From Gillisella vitis (GTDB taxonomy: Bacteria; Pseudomonadota; Alphaproteobacteria; Rhizobiales; Rhizobiaceae), in the NCBI RefSeq assembly GCF_001541345.2, contig NZ_LMVL02000001.1, positions 1,054,001-1,118,000 of the forward strand: 64,000 nt of DNA, read 5' to 3'. Shown here piece after piece: positions 29,338 through 38,218 of the stretch. The notes below the pieces were generated by a model that searched no databases, was not told where the DNA came from, and saw nothing but the letters and a program-made list of their open reading frames with translations. A program made the translations under genes and the position numbers. How positions within the stretch are numbered: position 1 is the stretch's first letter; every line of letters begins with the position of its first letter.

Positions 29338-29511
29338 CTGAAAATCAGAATGAATCATCTTTTGATTGTGATCTTTGAGGCATTCACCTGAATTGTGCGG
29401 TCTAGGGTCTGAAAATCATTCAAACTTTTCCTCTGGCCTTCGAAGCTTCTCCCATCAGTAAATCAGATAATGGCTTTCTGAAAATACCATTTTTCAAATG
29501 ACGATTTTCTG
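29338..29511. promoter_or_regulatory. Repeated CTGAAAAT elements between LysR and pxpA
   Basis: CTGAAAAT occurs at 29338 (within the palindrome CTGAAAATCAG), 29409 and 29478, spaced 71 and 69 bases, and ATTTTCTG occurs in the inverse sense at 29504-29511. All lie in the gap shared by the divergent LysR gene and second Pxp operon. They are candidates for regulator binding; AT-richness of the region makes chance copies possible. Confidence 0.4.
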
Positions 29512-29581
29512 CCTAGTTTTTTTCTGACGAAAATGATGGCACATGAGTTTTTTGCATAAAAATAAAGCATAGAGGTTCCCT

Positions 29582-30358
29582 GTGGCGCTTGAAACTGTCG
29601 ATATCAATTGTGATCTGGGCGAGGCCTTTGGCCGCTGGCGGATCGGCGACACCGCCGATCAGGCGTTGATGGGGCTGATCAGTTCCGCCAATATCGCCAC
29701 CGGCTTTCATGCTGGTGATCCAAACCTGATGGATGAGACCGTGCGGCTGGCGGTGGAGCACGGTGTCGGTATCGGCGCTCATCCCGGTTATGACGATCTC
29801 CAGGGCTTTGGGCGCCGCAAGATCAATGGCACGGCCCGTGAATTGGTCAATGATATCGTTTATCAGGTTGGCGCGCTGAAGGAATTCGTCCGCCGTCACG
29901 GTGCCAGCCTCCAACATGTGAAGCCGCACGGCGCGCTTTATATGGAAATGGCTGTTAATCCCGAACTGGCGCAGCTTTTCATACACTATATGCGGACCGC
30001 CAATCCCAATGCCTATGTGCTGTGCATGGCAGGTTCTGCGACCGAAATCGCCGCGCGCGAGGCAGGCCAGCCGGTGGCGCGGGAATTCTACGCCGACCGG
30101 GATTACGACGAAAGCGGCTCCATCGTCTTTACCCGCGATGTTGGGCGTCCCGATCCCTCCGCCATTGCCCGCAAGGTGCTGCGCGCCTGTCTGGAGGGCA
30201 AGGTCACGGCGGTGACGGGCAAGGACATCGAAGTGCCGTTCGAGACCATCTGCTTCCATTCCGATACGCTGGGCGCTTTCGATATCGTCCGCCATATGCG
30301 CGACGCGCTGGTCGCTGAAGGCATCCGCATTTCGCCCCTTTCAGACATTCTCAAATAA
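29582..30358 (+). CDS. pxpA: 5-oxoprolinase subunit A paralogue (LamB/YcsF family)
   Basis: A 258-residue LamB/YcsF protein, the second in the window. [74 protein letters not shown] and ICFHSDTLGAFDI mark the family. It starts with GTG at 29582 after GAGG. It leads an operon with BCCP, biotin carboxylase, PxpB and PxpC. Divergence from the first pxpA and the presence of dedicated biotin proteins suggest a different lactam substrate from 5-oxoproline. Confidence 0.9.
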   Translation: MALETVDINCDLGEAFGRWRIGDTADQALMGLISSANIATGFHAGDPNLMDETVRLAVEHGVGIGAHPGYDDLQGFGRRKINGTARELVNDIVYQVGALKEFVRRHGASLQHVKPHGALYMEMAVNPELAQLFIHYMRTANPNAYVLCMAGSATEIAAREAGQPVAREFYADRDYDESGSIVFTRDVGRPDPSAIARKVLRACLEGKVTAVTGKDIEVPFETICFHSDTLGAFDIVRHMRDALVAEGIRISPLSDILK

Positions 30359-30370
30359 TCGGAGACGGCC

Positions 30371-30613
30371 ATGAGCACACTCGAGATCAGATCGCCCCTT
30401 CCTGGAACCTTCTATCGCAAGCCTTCTCCCGATGCCCCGAGCTTCAAAAATGATGGAGATGCGGTGATGCAAGGCGAAGTCATTGGCCTGATTGAAGTGA
30501 TGAAGACGTTTCATGAAGTGCATGCGGATGCCGCTGGCACCGGTCTCGTCTTCGTGGCGGAAGACAATGAGCCCATCATGGCCGGTCAGGTGATCGCTGA
30601 GGTGCAGGCATGA
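30371..30613 (+). CDS. Stand-alone biotin carboxyl carrier protein
   Basis: An 80-residue biotinyl domain with nothing else. The biotin-accepting lysine is Lys45 in the motif EVMK, a variant of the usual AMKM found in carriers paired with Pxp/urea-carboxylase-like proteins. It carries carboxybiotin from the biotin carboxylase encoded next to PxpB/PxpC. Its stop overlaps the accC start (ATGA at 30610-30613), so the two are made together. It is much shorter than the AccB of fatty acid synthesis. Confidence 0.9.
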   Translation: MSTLEIRSPLPGTFYRKPSPDAPSFKNDGDAVMQGEVIGLIEVMKTFHEVHADAAGTGLVFVAEDNEPIMAGQVIAEVQA

Positions 30614-32001
30614 GCATCTCGTCCTTGCTGGTGGCCAACAGGGGTGAGATTGCCGTTCGGATCATCCAGGCGGCCAAGGCGCTCGGCATCCGCACTGTGC
30701 AGGTTCATTCCGCCGCCGACCGGGATATGCTGGCGGTGAAGCTGGCCGATCAGGCGGTGGAGATTGGCCCGCCCTCTGCTGCCAAATCCTATCTGAATAT
30801 CGAGGCGGTGCTGAAAGCGGCACTGGAAACCGGCGTCGATTCCGTGCATCCGGGCTATGGCTTCCTCTCCGAAAATGCCGCTTTCGCCAAGGCTGTCACC
30901 GATGCCGGGCTGATTTTCATCGGTCCGAGCCATGAAGCGATCAGCCTGTTGGGCGACAAGGTCGAGGCCCGCAAGGTGGCGATGCACGCCGGAGTGCCGA
31001 CCGTGCCGGGCTCGAATGGCCGGGTGGATGACCTTGAGGCAGGGCGCGCGATTGTCGAGACAATCGGCTTTCCCGTGATGATCAAGGCCGCTGCTGGCGG
31101 TGGTGGCCGGGGCATTCGCATAGCCGAGACCATGGAGGATTTCGAGCGGCATTTCCCGCAGGCATCCTCCGAAGCGCTGGCCGCGTTTGGCGATGGCGGG
31201 CTGTACATCGAGAAGGTCATTACCCGCGCCCGCCATGTTGAAGTGCAGATCCTCGGCGATGGGGAAAATGCCATTCACTGCTTCGAGCGGGAATGTTCGC
31301 TGCAACGCCGCCGCCAGAAGGTCTGGGAAGAAGGCCCATCGGTGCGCCTGCCTGATGACGTGCGAAAAGCCCTGTGCGACAGCGCCGTGGCGCTGGCCCG
31401 CTCAGTCCACTATCGCGGCGCGGGTACGGTTGAATATCTCTATGACGAACAGAGCGGTGATTTTTATTTCATTGAGGTCAATACCCGCATCCAGGTCGAG
31501 CATCCGGTGACGGAAATGATTACCGGCATCGATCTGGTGCAGGAAATGATCCGCATTGCCGGTGGCGCGCCCTTGTCGCTGCGCCAGGAAGATGTGGTGC
31601 TCTCCGGCCACGCCATTGAATGCCGGATCAATGCCGAGAACCCTGCGCGTGGCTTTCTGCCCGGTCCCGGCACGGTCTCAACCCTGCTCATTCCCGAGGG
31701 CGACGGCATCCGCTTTGATACCATGCTCTATGAAGGCTATCAGGTGCCGCCCTTCTACGATTCCCTGCTTGGCAAGCTGATCGTCTGGGCTGAGACCCGT
31801 GAGGCCTGCCTGGAAAAGCTTGGCGCGGCGCTGGAGCATTTCGAGATTGGCGGCCTTGCCACCACCATCCCGCTGCACAAAAAGCTGGCGATTGATCCCT
31901 CCGTGCGGAGCGCCGATGTCCATACCCGGTTTCTGGAGCCGTGGTTGGAAACGGCCTTTCCTGCTCCCTCCAAGGCACCCGCTTCAAAGGAGACTGTCTG
32001 A
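30610..32001 (+). CDS. accC: Biotin carboxylase
   Basis: A 463-residue biotin carboxylase without a carrier domain. [21 protein letters not shown] at the N-terminus, the ATP-grasp loop [48 protein letters not shown] and ECRINAENPARGFLPGPG are typical. It loads the 80-residue carrier encoded before it. It overlaps its neighbours by 4 bases upstream and 1 base downstream (TGATG at 31999-32003). It is a paralogue of residues 1-450 of the fusion protein at 15053, not the housekeeping copy, as judged by operon context. Confidence 0.9.
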   Translation: MSISSLLVANRGEIAVRIIQAAKALGIRTVQVHSAADRDMLAVKLADQAVEIGPPSAAKSYLNIEAVLKAALETGVDSVHPGYGFLSENAAFAKAVTDAGLIFIGPSHEAISLLGDKVEARKVAMHAGVPTVPGSNGRVDDLEAGRAIVETIGFPVMIKAAAGGGGRGIRIAETMEDFERHFPQASSEALAAFGDGGLYIEKVITRARHVEVQILGDGENAIHCFERECSLQRRRQKVWEEGPSVRLPDDVRKALCDSAVALARSVHYRGAGTVEYLYDEQSGDFYFIEVNTRIQVEHPVTEMITGIDLVQEMIRIAGGAPLSLRQEDVVLSGHAIECRINAENPARGFLPGPGTVSTLLIPEGDGIRFDTMLYEGYQVPPFYDSLLGKLIVWAETREACLEKLGAALEHFEIGGLATTIPLHKKLAIDPSVRSADVHTRFLEPWLETAFPAPSKAPASKETV

Positions 32002-32876
32002 TGGCAATGCGATATACATTCGGCGGTGATGAGCATCTGTTTGTGGAATGCAGCGAGGCGATGTCGCTGGAAGCGTTTTTCACCTCGCTGTCGATGACCA
32101 ACGGCATTTCGCAAGCCCGGATCAAGGGCATTACCGAAATCTGCCCGGCCAATGCCTCCTTCCAGGTCAAGTTCGATCCTGACATCATTCATCCCGATGA
32201 TATTTTGAAGGAGATCCAGGCCATCGAGGTGGCGGCGGCGAAAAGCGATCCGGTGATCGCCACGCGGATCGTCGAAATCCCGGTTTTCTATAATGATCCC
32301 TGGACCCATGAGACGCTGATGCGGTTTCGTGAACGCCATCAGGAGCCTGAGGGCACCGATCTCGATTATGCCGCCAAGATCAACAATTACTCTGGGGTCG
32401 AGGACTTCATTGCCGCCCATGCCGGTTCGCCCTGGTTTGTCTCCATGGTCGGCTTCGTGTCCGGTCTGCCCTTCATGTATCAGATGGTCGAGCGGCAGCG
32501 GCAGATCGAAGTGCCGAAATATCTGCGGCCCCGCACCGATACGCCGAGGCTGACGGTCGGCCACGGTGGCTGTTTTGGCTGTATCTATTCGGTGCGCGGT
32601 GCCGGCGGCTACCAGATGTTCGGTATTACGCCGATGCCGATCTACGATCCGACGCAAACCACCTCTTACCTGCGCGACTTCATGGTGTTCTTCAAGCCGG
32701 GCGATATCGTTAAGTTCAAGCCCGTCGATAGAGACGGTTACGATCAGGCGGTGGAAGAGGTGGACAAGGGCATATTCGTGCCGCCGATCCGTGAGGTGCG
32801 CTTTGATCTCTCGGAATTCCAGAAAGACATCAGCGGCTACAACGCCAGGCTGGAGGGCCTTCTCCATGGTCATTAA
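32001..32876 (+). CDS. pxpB: 5-oxoprolinase subunit B (AHS1/KipI family)
   Basis: A 291-residue AHS1-family protein. The C-terminal two-thirds hold VSMVGFVSGLPFMY and TVGHGGCFGCIYSVRGAGGYQMFGITPMPIYD, positions where PxpB normally has the CGFAPGFAYL and [15 protein letters not shown] blocks. This makes it a divergent member. It starts at the ATG 32001 overlapping the accC stop; a longer open frame to 31941 would lie inside accC. PxpC overlaps its end by 11 bases. With PxpC, AccC and the carrier it can form a complete urea-carboxylase-like set. Confidence 0.85.
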   Translation: MAMRYTFGGDEHLFVECSEAMSLEAFFTSLSMTNGISQARIKGITEICPANASFQVKFDPDIIHPDDILKEIQAIEVAAAKSDPVIATRIVEIPVFYNDPWTHETLMRFRERHQEPEGTDLDYAAKINNYSGVEDFIAAHAGSPWFVSMVGFVSGLPFMYQMVERQRQIEVPKYLRPRTDTPRLTVGHGGCFGCIYSVRGAGGYQMFGITPMPIYDPTQTTSYLRDFMVFFKPGDIVKFKPVDRDGYDQAVEEVDKGIFVPPIREVRFDLSEFQKDISGYNARLEGLLHGH

Positions 32877-33843
32877 GGTTTTGCATCAAGGGCTTGCCAC
32901 CACGGTTCAGGATCTGGGCCGTCCCGGTTATTTTCACCTCGGCATTCCCCTGGGCGGTGCCATGGATCGGCTGGCGCTGAACGCCGCCAACCTTCTTGTC
33001 GGCAATGACGAAGGGGCGGCGGGGCTGGAGGCGGTGTTTATCGGGCCGAAGCTGGAATTTACCGCCGACACCATGGTCGCCGTTACCGGAGCAGAGATGC
33101 CGATCCGTCTTGACGGCGAGGAAAAGCCCGGCTGGACCGCCTTCAAGGTGCGCGCAGGTCAGGTGCTGAGTTTCGATTTCCTGAAAGCGGGTGCGCGGAT
33201 CTATATCGCCATTGCCGGTGGTATCGACGTGCCGCTGGCGCTTGGGTCTCGTTCCACCTATGCCATCGGCGCGCTTGGCGGCTTCCAGGGTCGTGCGATT
33301 GCGGCTGGAGATGAATTGCCGGTGGGGCAGGCGAAGCCTGTGCCCGAAGGCCGGACCATTCCGCAGGCGCTGCGCCGCCGTCCGGGCGCGCCTGCCGAAC
33401 TGCGCGTGCTGCCCGGTCTCTACTGGGATCGGCTGACGGAAGAGGCAAAGGGCAATTTCTTCGAGGACGAGTGGAAGGTAGCGCCGGAAGCCGACCGGAT
33501 GGGCTACCGGTTTCGTGGCGGACGCAAGCTTGAATTCGTGCCGCGGACGCCGCCGTTCGGGGCGGGTTCCGATCCATCCAATATTGTCGATAGCTGCTAT
33601 CCCTATGGCTCGATCCAGGTGCCGGGCGGCAGTGAGCCTATCGTCCTGCACCGCGACGCAGTTTCCGGTGGCGGCTATTTCATGGTCGGCACGGTGATCT
33701 CCGCCGATATGGATCTGATCGGCCAATTGCAGCCGCATACGCCGACCCGGTTCGTCAAGGTGGATATGGAGCAGGCCCTGGCGGCGCGCCGTGAGCGGCA
33801 GGCGATGATCCGCGACATCAGTGCCGCGTTGTCAAAGGTCTAG
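32866..33843 (+). CDS. pxpC: 5-oxoprolinase subunit C (AHS2/KipA family)
   Basis: A 325-residue AHS2-family protein. It begins VIKVLHQGLATTVQDLGRPGY and has GIPLGGAMDRLALNAANLLVGND, AITGAEM-like AVTGAEMPI, and the late block IVLHRDAVSGGGYFMVGTVI. The frame is open to 32566, but that extension lies inside pxpB; the ATG at 32866 gives the standard N-terminus. The family forms the half of urea carboxylase carboxyltransferase that pairs with AHS1. It is the last gene of the second Pxp operon and ends 32 bases before the convergent GntR gene. Confidence 0.87.
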   Translation: MVIKVLHQGLATTVQDLGRPGYFHLGIPLGGAMDRLALNAANLLVGNDEGAAGLEAVFIGPKLEFTADTMVAVTGAEMPIRLDGEEKPGWTAFKVRAGQVLSFDFLKAGARIYIAIAGGIDVPLALGSRSTYAIGALGGFQGRAIAAGDELPVGQAKPVPEGRTIPQALRRRPGAPAELRVLPGLYWDRLTEEAKGNFFEDEWKVAPEADRMGYRFRGGRKLEFVPRTPPFGAGSDPSNIVDSCYPYGSIQVPGGSEPIVLHRDAVSGGGYFMVGTVISADMDLIGQLQPHTPTRFVKVDMEQALAARRERQAMIRDISAALSKV

Positions 33844-33875
33844 GAGCGCAGGTCATGACAGGGTCGGCGCCACAC

Positions 33876-34874
33876 TCATTCCTGAACGCGGGTCAGATAG
33901 GCTGCCGTGGCGCCGGGATCGGGAATGATCGCGACGATTTTCATCTGGGCGATGGTCCGGTTCAGGGCGGCGTCCAGATGGGTGCCATGCATGGCCGCCG
34001 CCGCCGTGGTCGCCCCACGGGCCAGCAACTCGACGATCAGTCTAAATTCGGTAATCGTCGTCAGGTCGCCGGGCAGGCCGAGGCGGGCCAGCAGGCTGGT
34101 CGCCGCCGTCACCGGCAGAAGATTGTTGCGGATCAATTCCCGCAGCTTCTCATTGGGGGTGGCGAGAATGCAGATCTCGATGAAGCCTTGCTGCATCTCC
34201 ATCACATCTCTGAGGCCATCCCCGACATGATCTCTCTCCAGCTGCCGAAGCCGTTCCAGCAGGCAAAGCAGCGCTTCACTGTCGATATGGGGGGCAGCCG
34301 TCGTCAGCGCCTGCGGCTCCAGCATGGCGCGCAGCCCGAAATGATCCTTGATGGTCTGGGCGGTCAACGGACCGGCGATCCAGTGGGAGCTTTGGTTCTT
34401 GCGCACCAGTCCCCGTTCGCTCAGCCGCGCCAGCACATCGCGCACCACCGTGCGGCTGACATTGAAATGGCTGGCAAGTTCGGTCTCGATGATCCGGTAG
34501 CGGCCAAACACCACGCATCCGGCCACATCACGCTCAACGGTGTCGTAGATACGCTCCCAGGAGGCCCGGTTCTGCAAGGCGTCGTCGGCATGTTTGGCAA
34601 CGGTCAGTCCGATGCTGCGGATATCGGTTCTCAGCGGCTCGATGCCAAACCCTGTCGGGCCGACGAGATAGCCGCGTCCTTGAAACCGATGCACCAGCCC
34701 GTCCGCTTCAAGCGCCTGCAAAGCCCGCTGTACCGGCGCACGGGACGTTTGCAGGATCTCGGCAATATGGCCTTCGAGCAGCACAAGCCCTTGAGGCAAC
34801 AGGCCTTCGGCGATGTTGGACCGCAGCACCGCCTCGGCAATTTCATAGCGGCGTTGGCCGGTTTGTGTCGTCAT
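33876..34874 (-). CDS. GntR-type regulator with two winged-helix domains and an FCD domain
   Basis: A 332-residue regulator, about 100 residues longer than a normal FCD-type GntR protein. Two winged-helix domains are visible: residues about 8-70 (LLEGHIAEILQTSRAPVQRALQALEADGLVH) and about 105-168 (IIETELASHFNVSRTVVRDVLARLSERGLVR). The FCD ligand domain follows (FGLRAMLEPQAL to the end). It is convergent with the second Pxp operon and divergent, across 531 bases, from the large importer operon at 35406, which is its most likely target. Confidence 0.85.
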   Translation of the reverse strand: MTTQTGQRRYEIAEAVLRSNIAEGLLPQGLVLLEGHIAEILQTSRAPVQRALQALEADGLVHRFQGRGYLVGPTGFGIEPLRTDIRSIGLTVAKHADDALQNRASWERIYDTVERDVAGCVVFGRYRIIETELASHFNVSRTVVRDVLARLSERGLVRKNQSSHWIAGPLTAQTIKDHFGLRAMLEPQALTTAAPHIDSEALLCLLERLRQLERDHVGDGLRDVMEMQQGFIEICILATPNEKLRELIRNNLLPVTAATSLLARLGLPGDLTTITEFRLIVELLARGATTAAAAMHGTHLDAALNRTIAQMKIVAIIPDPGATAAYLTRVQE

Positions 34875-35405
34875 GGCGCAGACTGTTCCCGTTGGTCTGT
34901 CTTCTCTGTAAGGCGAAAACCGCTTTCGAGACTAGAGGCATAAAAAGCAATATGCGCATGCAGCATCTAATTTTTGGATATCGTGTGCAATAGTCATTTT
35001 ATGAGCGTATTCGGTTTCGCCAAAGGCGTGGGTATTCCGGACGCAGTAGTAGGCATTTAATCGAAAAATCCTCAGAAAGACTGGTAAAAATTGCCGGTTT
35101 TGAAGGGTGTCCTTGCGCCCTCTAACCAGGATGTGTGGGGTGTGGCGTTTGCGAAAGCTTGGCGTTTCACCCTAAAAATCAACTGAATTTGAAAATCATA
35201 AAAAAGTATATTGAATACAAAAATCATCCATGCCATGCTTCGCCTGTATCGTGCCAATAGAAGCGCGGACAAGCGGAACGATTAGAAAAATGCCCGATTG
35301 CCGATTCCTGTGATGCGCCTTTGCTAAAGGGCGCAAGCGCTCTTCCTGTGTTTACCGGGAGGGTGTTCGGGTCCGGCTGGCTGGGCGCAACTGGCGAGAA
35401 CCGAC
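34875..35405. other. Long intergenic region between GntR and the importer operon
   Basis: No gene is supported in these 531 bases. Just upstream of the GntR gene lies ATGCGCAT within a run rich in GCAT. The middle (35160-35230) is AT-rich and contains TTGAATACAA at 35211-35220, a possible GntR-type half-palindrome. An 8-bp hairpin with a GCTA loop lies at 35315-35334, in the likely leader of the importer operon. Short frames here have no family pattern. Confidence 0.45.
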
Positions 35406-36479
35406 GTGACATCCGTGCTCGAGCTACACAATCTGGTCAAGACCTATGGGGACACGCGCGCCCTGGATGGCTTGAGCCTTTCGCTGCCCGACGATCATTA
35501 CATCTCACTGCTTGGCCCAAGCGGGTCGGGAAAGACAACCCTGCTTAGGGTGATCGCCGGGTTCGAGCGCTGCGAGGGCGGTTCGATCCGCTTTGCCGGA
35601 CAGTCCATGCAGGACGTGGCGCCGCATCGGCGGGGCATTGGCTTTGTCTTTCAGAATTTCGCGCTGTTTCCGCATCTGAGTGTGCGGGAAAACATTGCCT
35701 TCGGCCTTGCCAATCGTGAGGTAGCACCGGTGACCAATGCTGGCGAAGTGGCCGACAGGGTTCGTGACATCATCGCGCTTGTCGGCTTGCAGGGCTTGGA
35801 AACCCGCGCCGTGACCCAGATTTCCGGTGGCCAGAAACAGCGTGTCGCCTTGGCCCGCACCCTCGTCACCGAGCCGAAAATGGTGCTGCTGGACGAGCCA
35901 CTCGGGGCGCTGGACGCCAATCTGCGCGCCCGGATGCGCAATGAGTTGCGCGACATCCGCGAGCGCTGCGGCGTCACCTTCCTGCATGTCACCGGCAGCG
36001 AGAGCGAGGCGCTGGCCATGGGCGACATGGTTCTGGTGCTGGACCGCGGGCGGATTGCCCAGACCGGCAGTTCGGACACCATCTATAACCGTCCGGTTTC
36101 CGCCGATGTGGCGCGTTTCCTGAATTGCTACAATCTGTTTTCCGGTTCTGTCGATGGCAACAGTTTCGTTGCCCCGGCAGGCCGCCTGGCCCTCGGCGGC
36201 TTCAGGCAATCCGCGTCGACGCCTGCCTACGCCATTCGCCATGATCGGATTTCCATCCGTCCTGTTATCGCCGAGCGCGGCAGTGATGAGGTGGCAATCG
36301 AAGCCAGCTTTCTGGCCGAGGAATATACCGGCTCGGCGGTCTATTCGTTTTTCTCGGCGGATGATGGCTCTGTCTTCGAAGTGGAAACCCATTTGAGCAA
36401 GGACGCCCGCCCGATCCTCGAACCGCAGACCCGCTACGCGCTGGTCTGGAACAAGGAGCACGCCCTTGTCTACGCATAA
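35406..36479 (+). CDS. Spermidine/putrescine-type ABC ATPase with altered H-loop
   Basis: A 357-residue PotA-type ATPase starting at a GTG. Walker A GPSGSGKTT, signature ISGGQKQRVALARTL and Walker [16 protein letters not shown] are intact. The H-loop reads HVTGSESEAL where related proteins have VTHDQEEAL, so the catalytic switch histidine is replaced by glycine. The C-terminal part is a TOBE domain. Its stop overlaps the first permease gene by 14 bases. A second, canonical ATPase is encoded at 41111 in the same block, so the importer may use one normal and one altered ATPase. Confidence 0.87.
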   Translation: MTSVLELHNLVKTYGDTRALDGLSLSLPDDHYISLLGPSGSGKTTLLRVIAGFERCEGGSIRFAGQSMQDVAPHRRGIGFVFQNFALFPHLSVRENIAFGLANREVAPVTNAGEVADRVRDIIALVGLQGLETRAVTQISGGQKQRVALARTLVTEPKMVLLDEPLGALDANLRARMRNELRDIRERCGVTFLHVTGSESEALAMGDMVLVLDRGRIAQTGSSDTIYNRPVSADVARFLNCYNLFSGSVDGNSFVAPAGRLALGGFRQSASTPAYAIRHDRISIRPVIAERGSDEVAIEASFLAEEYTGSAVYSFFSADDGSVFEVETHLSKDARPILEPQTRYALVWNKEHALVYA

Positions 36480-37371
36480 TCAAGCTTTTAGCGAAACCAT
36501 AGTCGCAGTCTCGGAACCTGCTGCCAAGCCGTCGCGCATCTCCTTCTGGCTGGTGCTGCCGGGTGTTGTTTGGATGCTGTTGTTCCTGGTGCTGCCGATG
36601 TTGATGATGGTTTATGTGTCCTTCTGGACGCAGACCACTTTCACCATCAAGCCGGTGCTGACGTTGCAAAGCTGGATCACCTTCTTTTCCAGCGATACTT
36701 ATCTGGGCGCGCTCTGGACCACGGTCAGGATCTGGCTGCTGGTGCTGGTTGCGACCTTGGCTGTCGGCTATCCCGCAGCGCTGTTTGTCGGGCTGTTCGT
36801 GAAAAACAAGACGCTGCAAACCGTGCTTCTGGTGCTGTGTGTCATTCCGTTCTGGACCTCCTTCCTGATCCGGGTTCTCGCCTGGCGGCCAATGCTTGGC
36901 AAGGAAGGAGCGATCAACATGATCCTGATGAAGCTTGGCATTGTCAGCCATCCCATTGAAGTCCTGCTGTTTTCCGAACTGTCCGTGATCATTGGCATGA
37001 CGCAGATCTATTGTGTGTTCATGGTCGGCCCCATCGCCTTCATGCTGGGGCGGATCGAGCCAGCGATCATTGAGGCGGCGCAGGATCTCGGGGCCGGTTT
37101 CTGGCGGATTTTCCGCACCATTATCCTGCCGATGTCGATGCCGGGCGTGGTGGTCGGGGCGATTTTTGTCTCGGTCATGGTTCTCGGCGAATTCGCCACC
37201 TCGGCGGCGTTGTCAGGGCGCAAGGTCAATCTGCTCGGCAATATCATTGTTACCCAGGTGGGATCACTGAAATGGGCTTTCGCGGCGGTGGCGGGCGTGG
37301 TGCTGACCCTGCTGATGGGGCTGGTTGTCGCAGCGCTGCTGCGGGTCGTCGATCTCAGGAAGGAGTTGTAG
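36466..37371 (+). CDS. Spermidine/putrescine-type ABC importer, permease 1
   Basis: A 301-residue PotB-type permease with a cytoplasmic N-terminal tail of about 25 residues, six hydrophobic segments, and the docking loop EAAQDLGAGFWRIFRTIILPMS near residue 204. It starts with TTG at 36466, within the ATPase gene; AAGGAG eight bases upstream decides this unusual start. The next permease begins one base after its stop. Confidence 0.88.
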   Translation: MSTHNQAFSETIVAVSEPAAKPSRISFWLVLPGVVWMLLFLVLPMLMMVYVSFWTQTTFTIKPVLTLQSWITFFSSDTYLGALWTTVRIWLLVLVATLAVGYPAALFVGLFVKNKTLQTVLLVLCVIPFWTSFLIRVLAWRPMLGKEGAINMILMKLGIVSHPIEVLLFSELSVIIGMTQIYCVFMVGPIAFMLGRIEPAIIEAAQDLGAGFWRIFRTIILPMSMPGVVVGAIFVSVMVLGEFATSAALSGRKVNLLGNIIVTQVGSLKWAFAAVAGVVLTLLMGLVVAALLRVVDLRKEL

Positions 37372-37372
37372 G

Positions 37373-38218
37373 ATGAATTCCGGAGCGGTCAAACTGGGGC
37401 TTGGCGTCTATACCACGCTGTTTCTGGTGTTTCTCTACGGGCCTTTGGTGGTTCTCGCCATCCTGTCCTTCCAGACGGGACCGGAAGGCGGCCCGCAATT
37501 TCCGATCATCGAATGGTCGGTCTATTGGTACAAGCACCTGTTCGGCCTGACGCCGCCGTCGCGCATTGCCCCACTGCCGATCAATGACGCCTTGGTGCGG
37601 TCCATGGGGCTGGCGGTGATGACGATGATCGTCTCCACCGTGCTGGGGGTGATTTCGGCCCAAGCCTTTCGCAGCCGGTTCAAAGGCTCCGGCCTGGTCT
37701 TCTACCTGATCGTGTTGGGCATGATGGTGCCGGGTGTGCTGGTCGGGCTTGGCATGGCGCTGGTGGCCAATACACTTGGCATTGACCGCCACTGGTGGGG
37801 TACGGCCTTTGTGCTGCATGTGGTCTATACCTTCCCCTTTGCCTTCCTGGTGATGCTGGCGATCTTCAACCGCTTCGACCCAAGCGTCGAGGAGGCGGCC
37901 TGGTCGCTTGGCGTCAGCCCGATGCGGACCTTTCGCAAGATCACCTTTCCACTGATCTTTCCGGGCGTGCTGTCGGCCATGCTGTTTGCGTTCACGCTGT
38001 CCTATGACGAGTTTTCCCGCACGCTGTTTGCCTCTGGCCGTGATCTCACCCTGCCGCTGGCGATCTACGGGACGTTTTCGGTGGAGGTGCATCCGAATGT
38101 CTTTGCCTTCGGCGTGCTGACCACACTGTTTTCCTTCGCGCTGCTTGGCACTTACGCCGTGCTGATGGGGCTTTCGGTGCGCCGCGCCCGGCGCATCGCC
38201 GTTCAGGAGGAAGCATGA
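37373..38218 (+). CDS. Spermidine/putrescine-type ABC importer, permease 2
   Basis: A 281-residue PotC-type permease with six hydrophobic segments and the docking loop EEAAWSLGVSPMRTFRKITFPLI near residue 177. AAGGAG before the ATG at 37373 selects this start; the longer frame to 37325 lies in the previous gene. The first dehydrogenase gene overlaps its stop (ATGA at 38215-38218), which ties transport and metabolism together in one transcript. Confidence 0.88.
   Translation: MNSGAVKLGLGVYTTLFLVFLYGPLVVLAILSFQTGPEGGPQFPIIEWSVYWYKHLFGLTPPSRIAPLPINDALVRSMGLAVMTMIVSTVLGVISAQAFRSRFKGSGLVFYLIVLGMMVPGVLVGLGMALVANTLGIDRHWWGTAFVLHVVYTFPFAFLVMLAIFNRFDPSVEEAAWSLGVSPMRTFRKITFPLIFPGVLSAMLFAFTLSYDEFSRTLFASGRDLTLPLAIYGTFSVEVHPNVFAFGVLTTLFSFALLGTYAVLMGLSVRRARRIAVQEEA

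Noticed and set aside
31755..32873. 372-codon minus-strand frame
   Set aside because: Antisense to pxpB and the end of accC; no motif.
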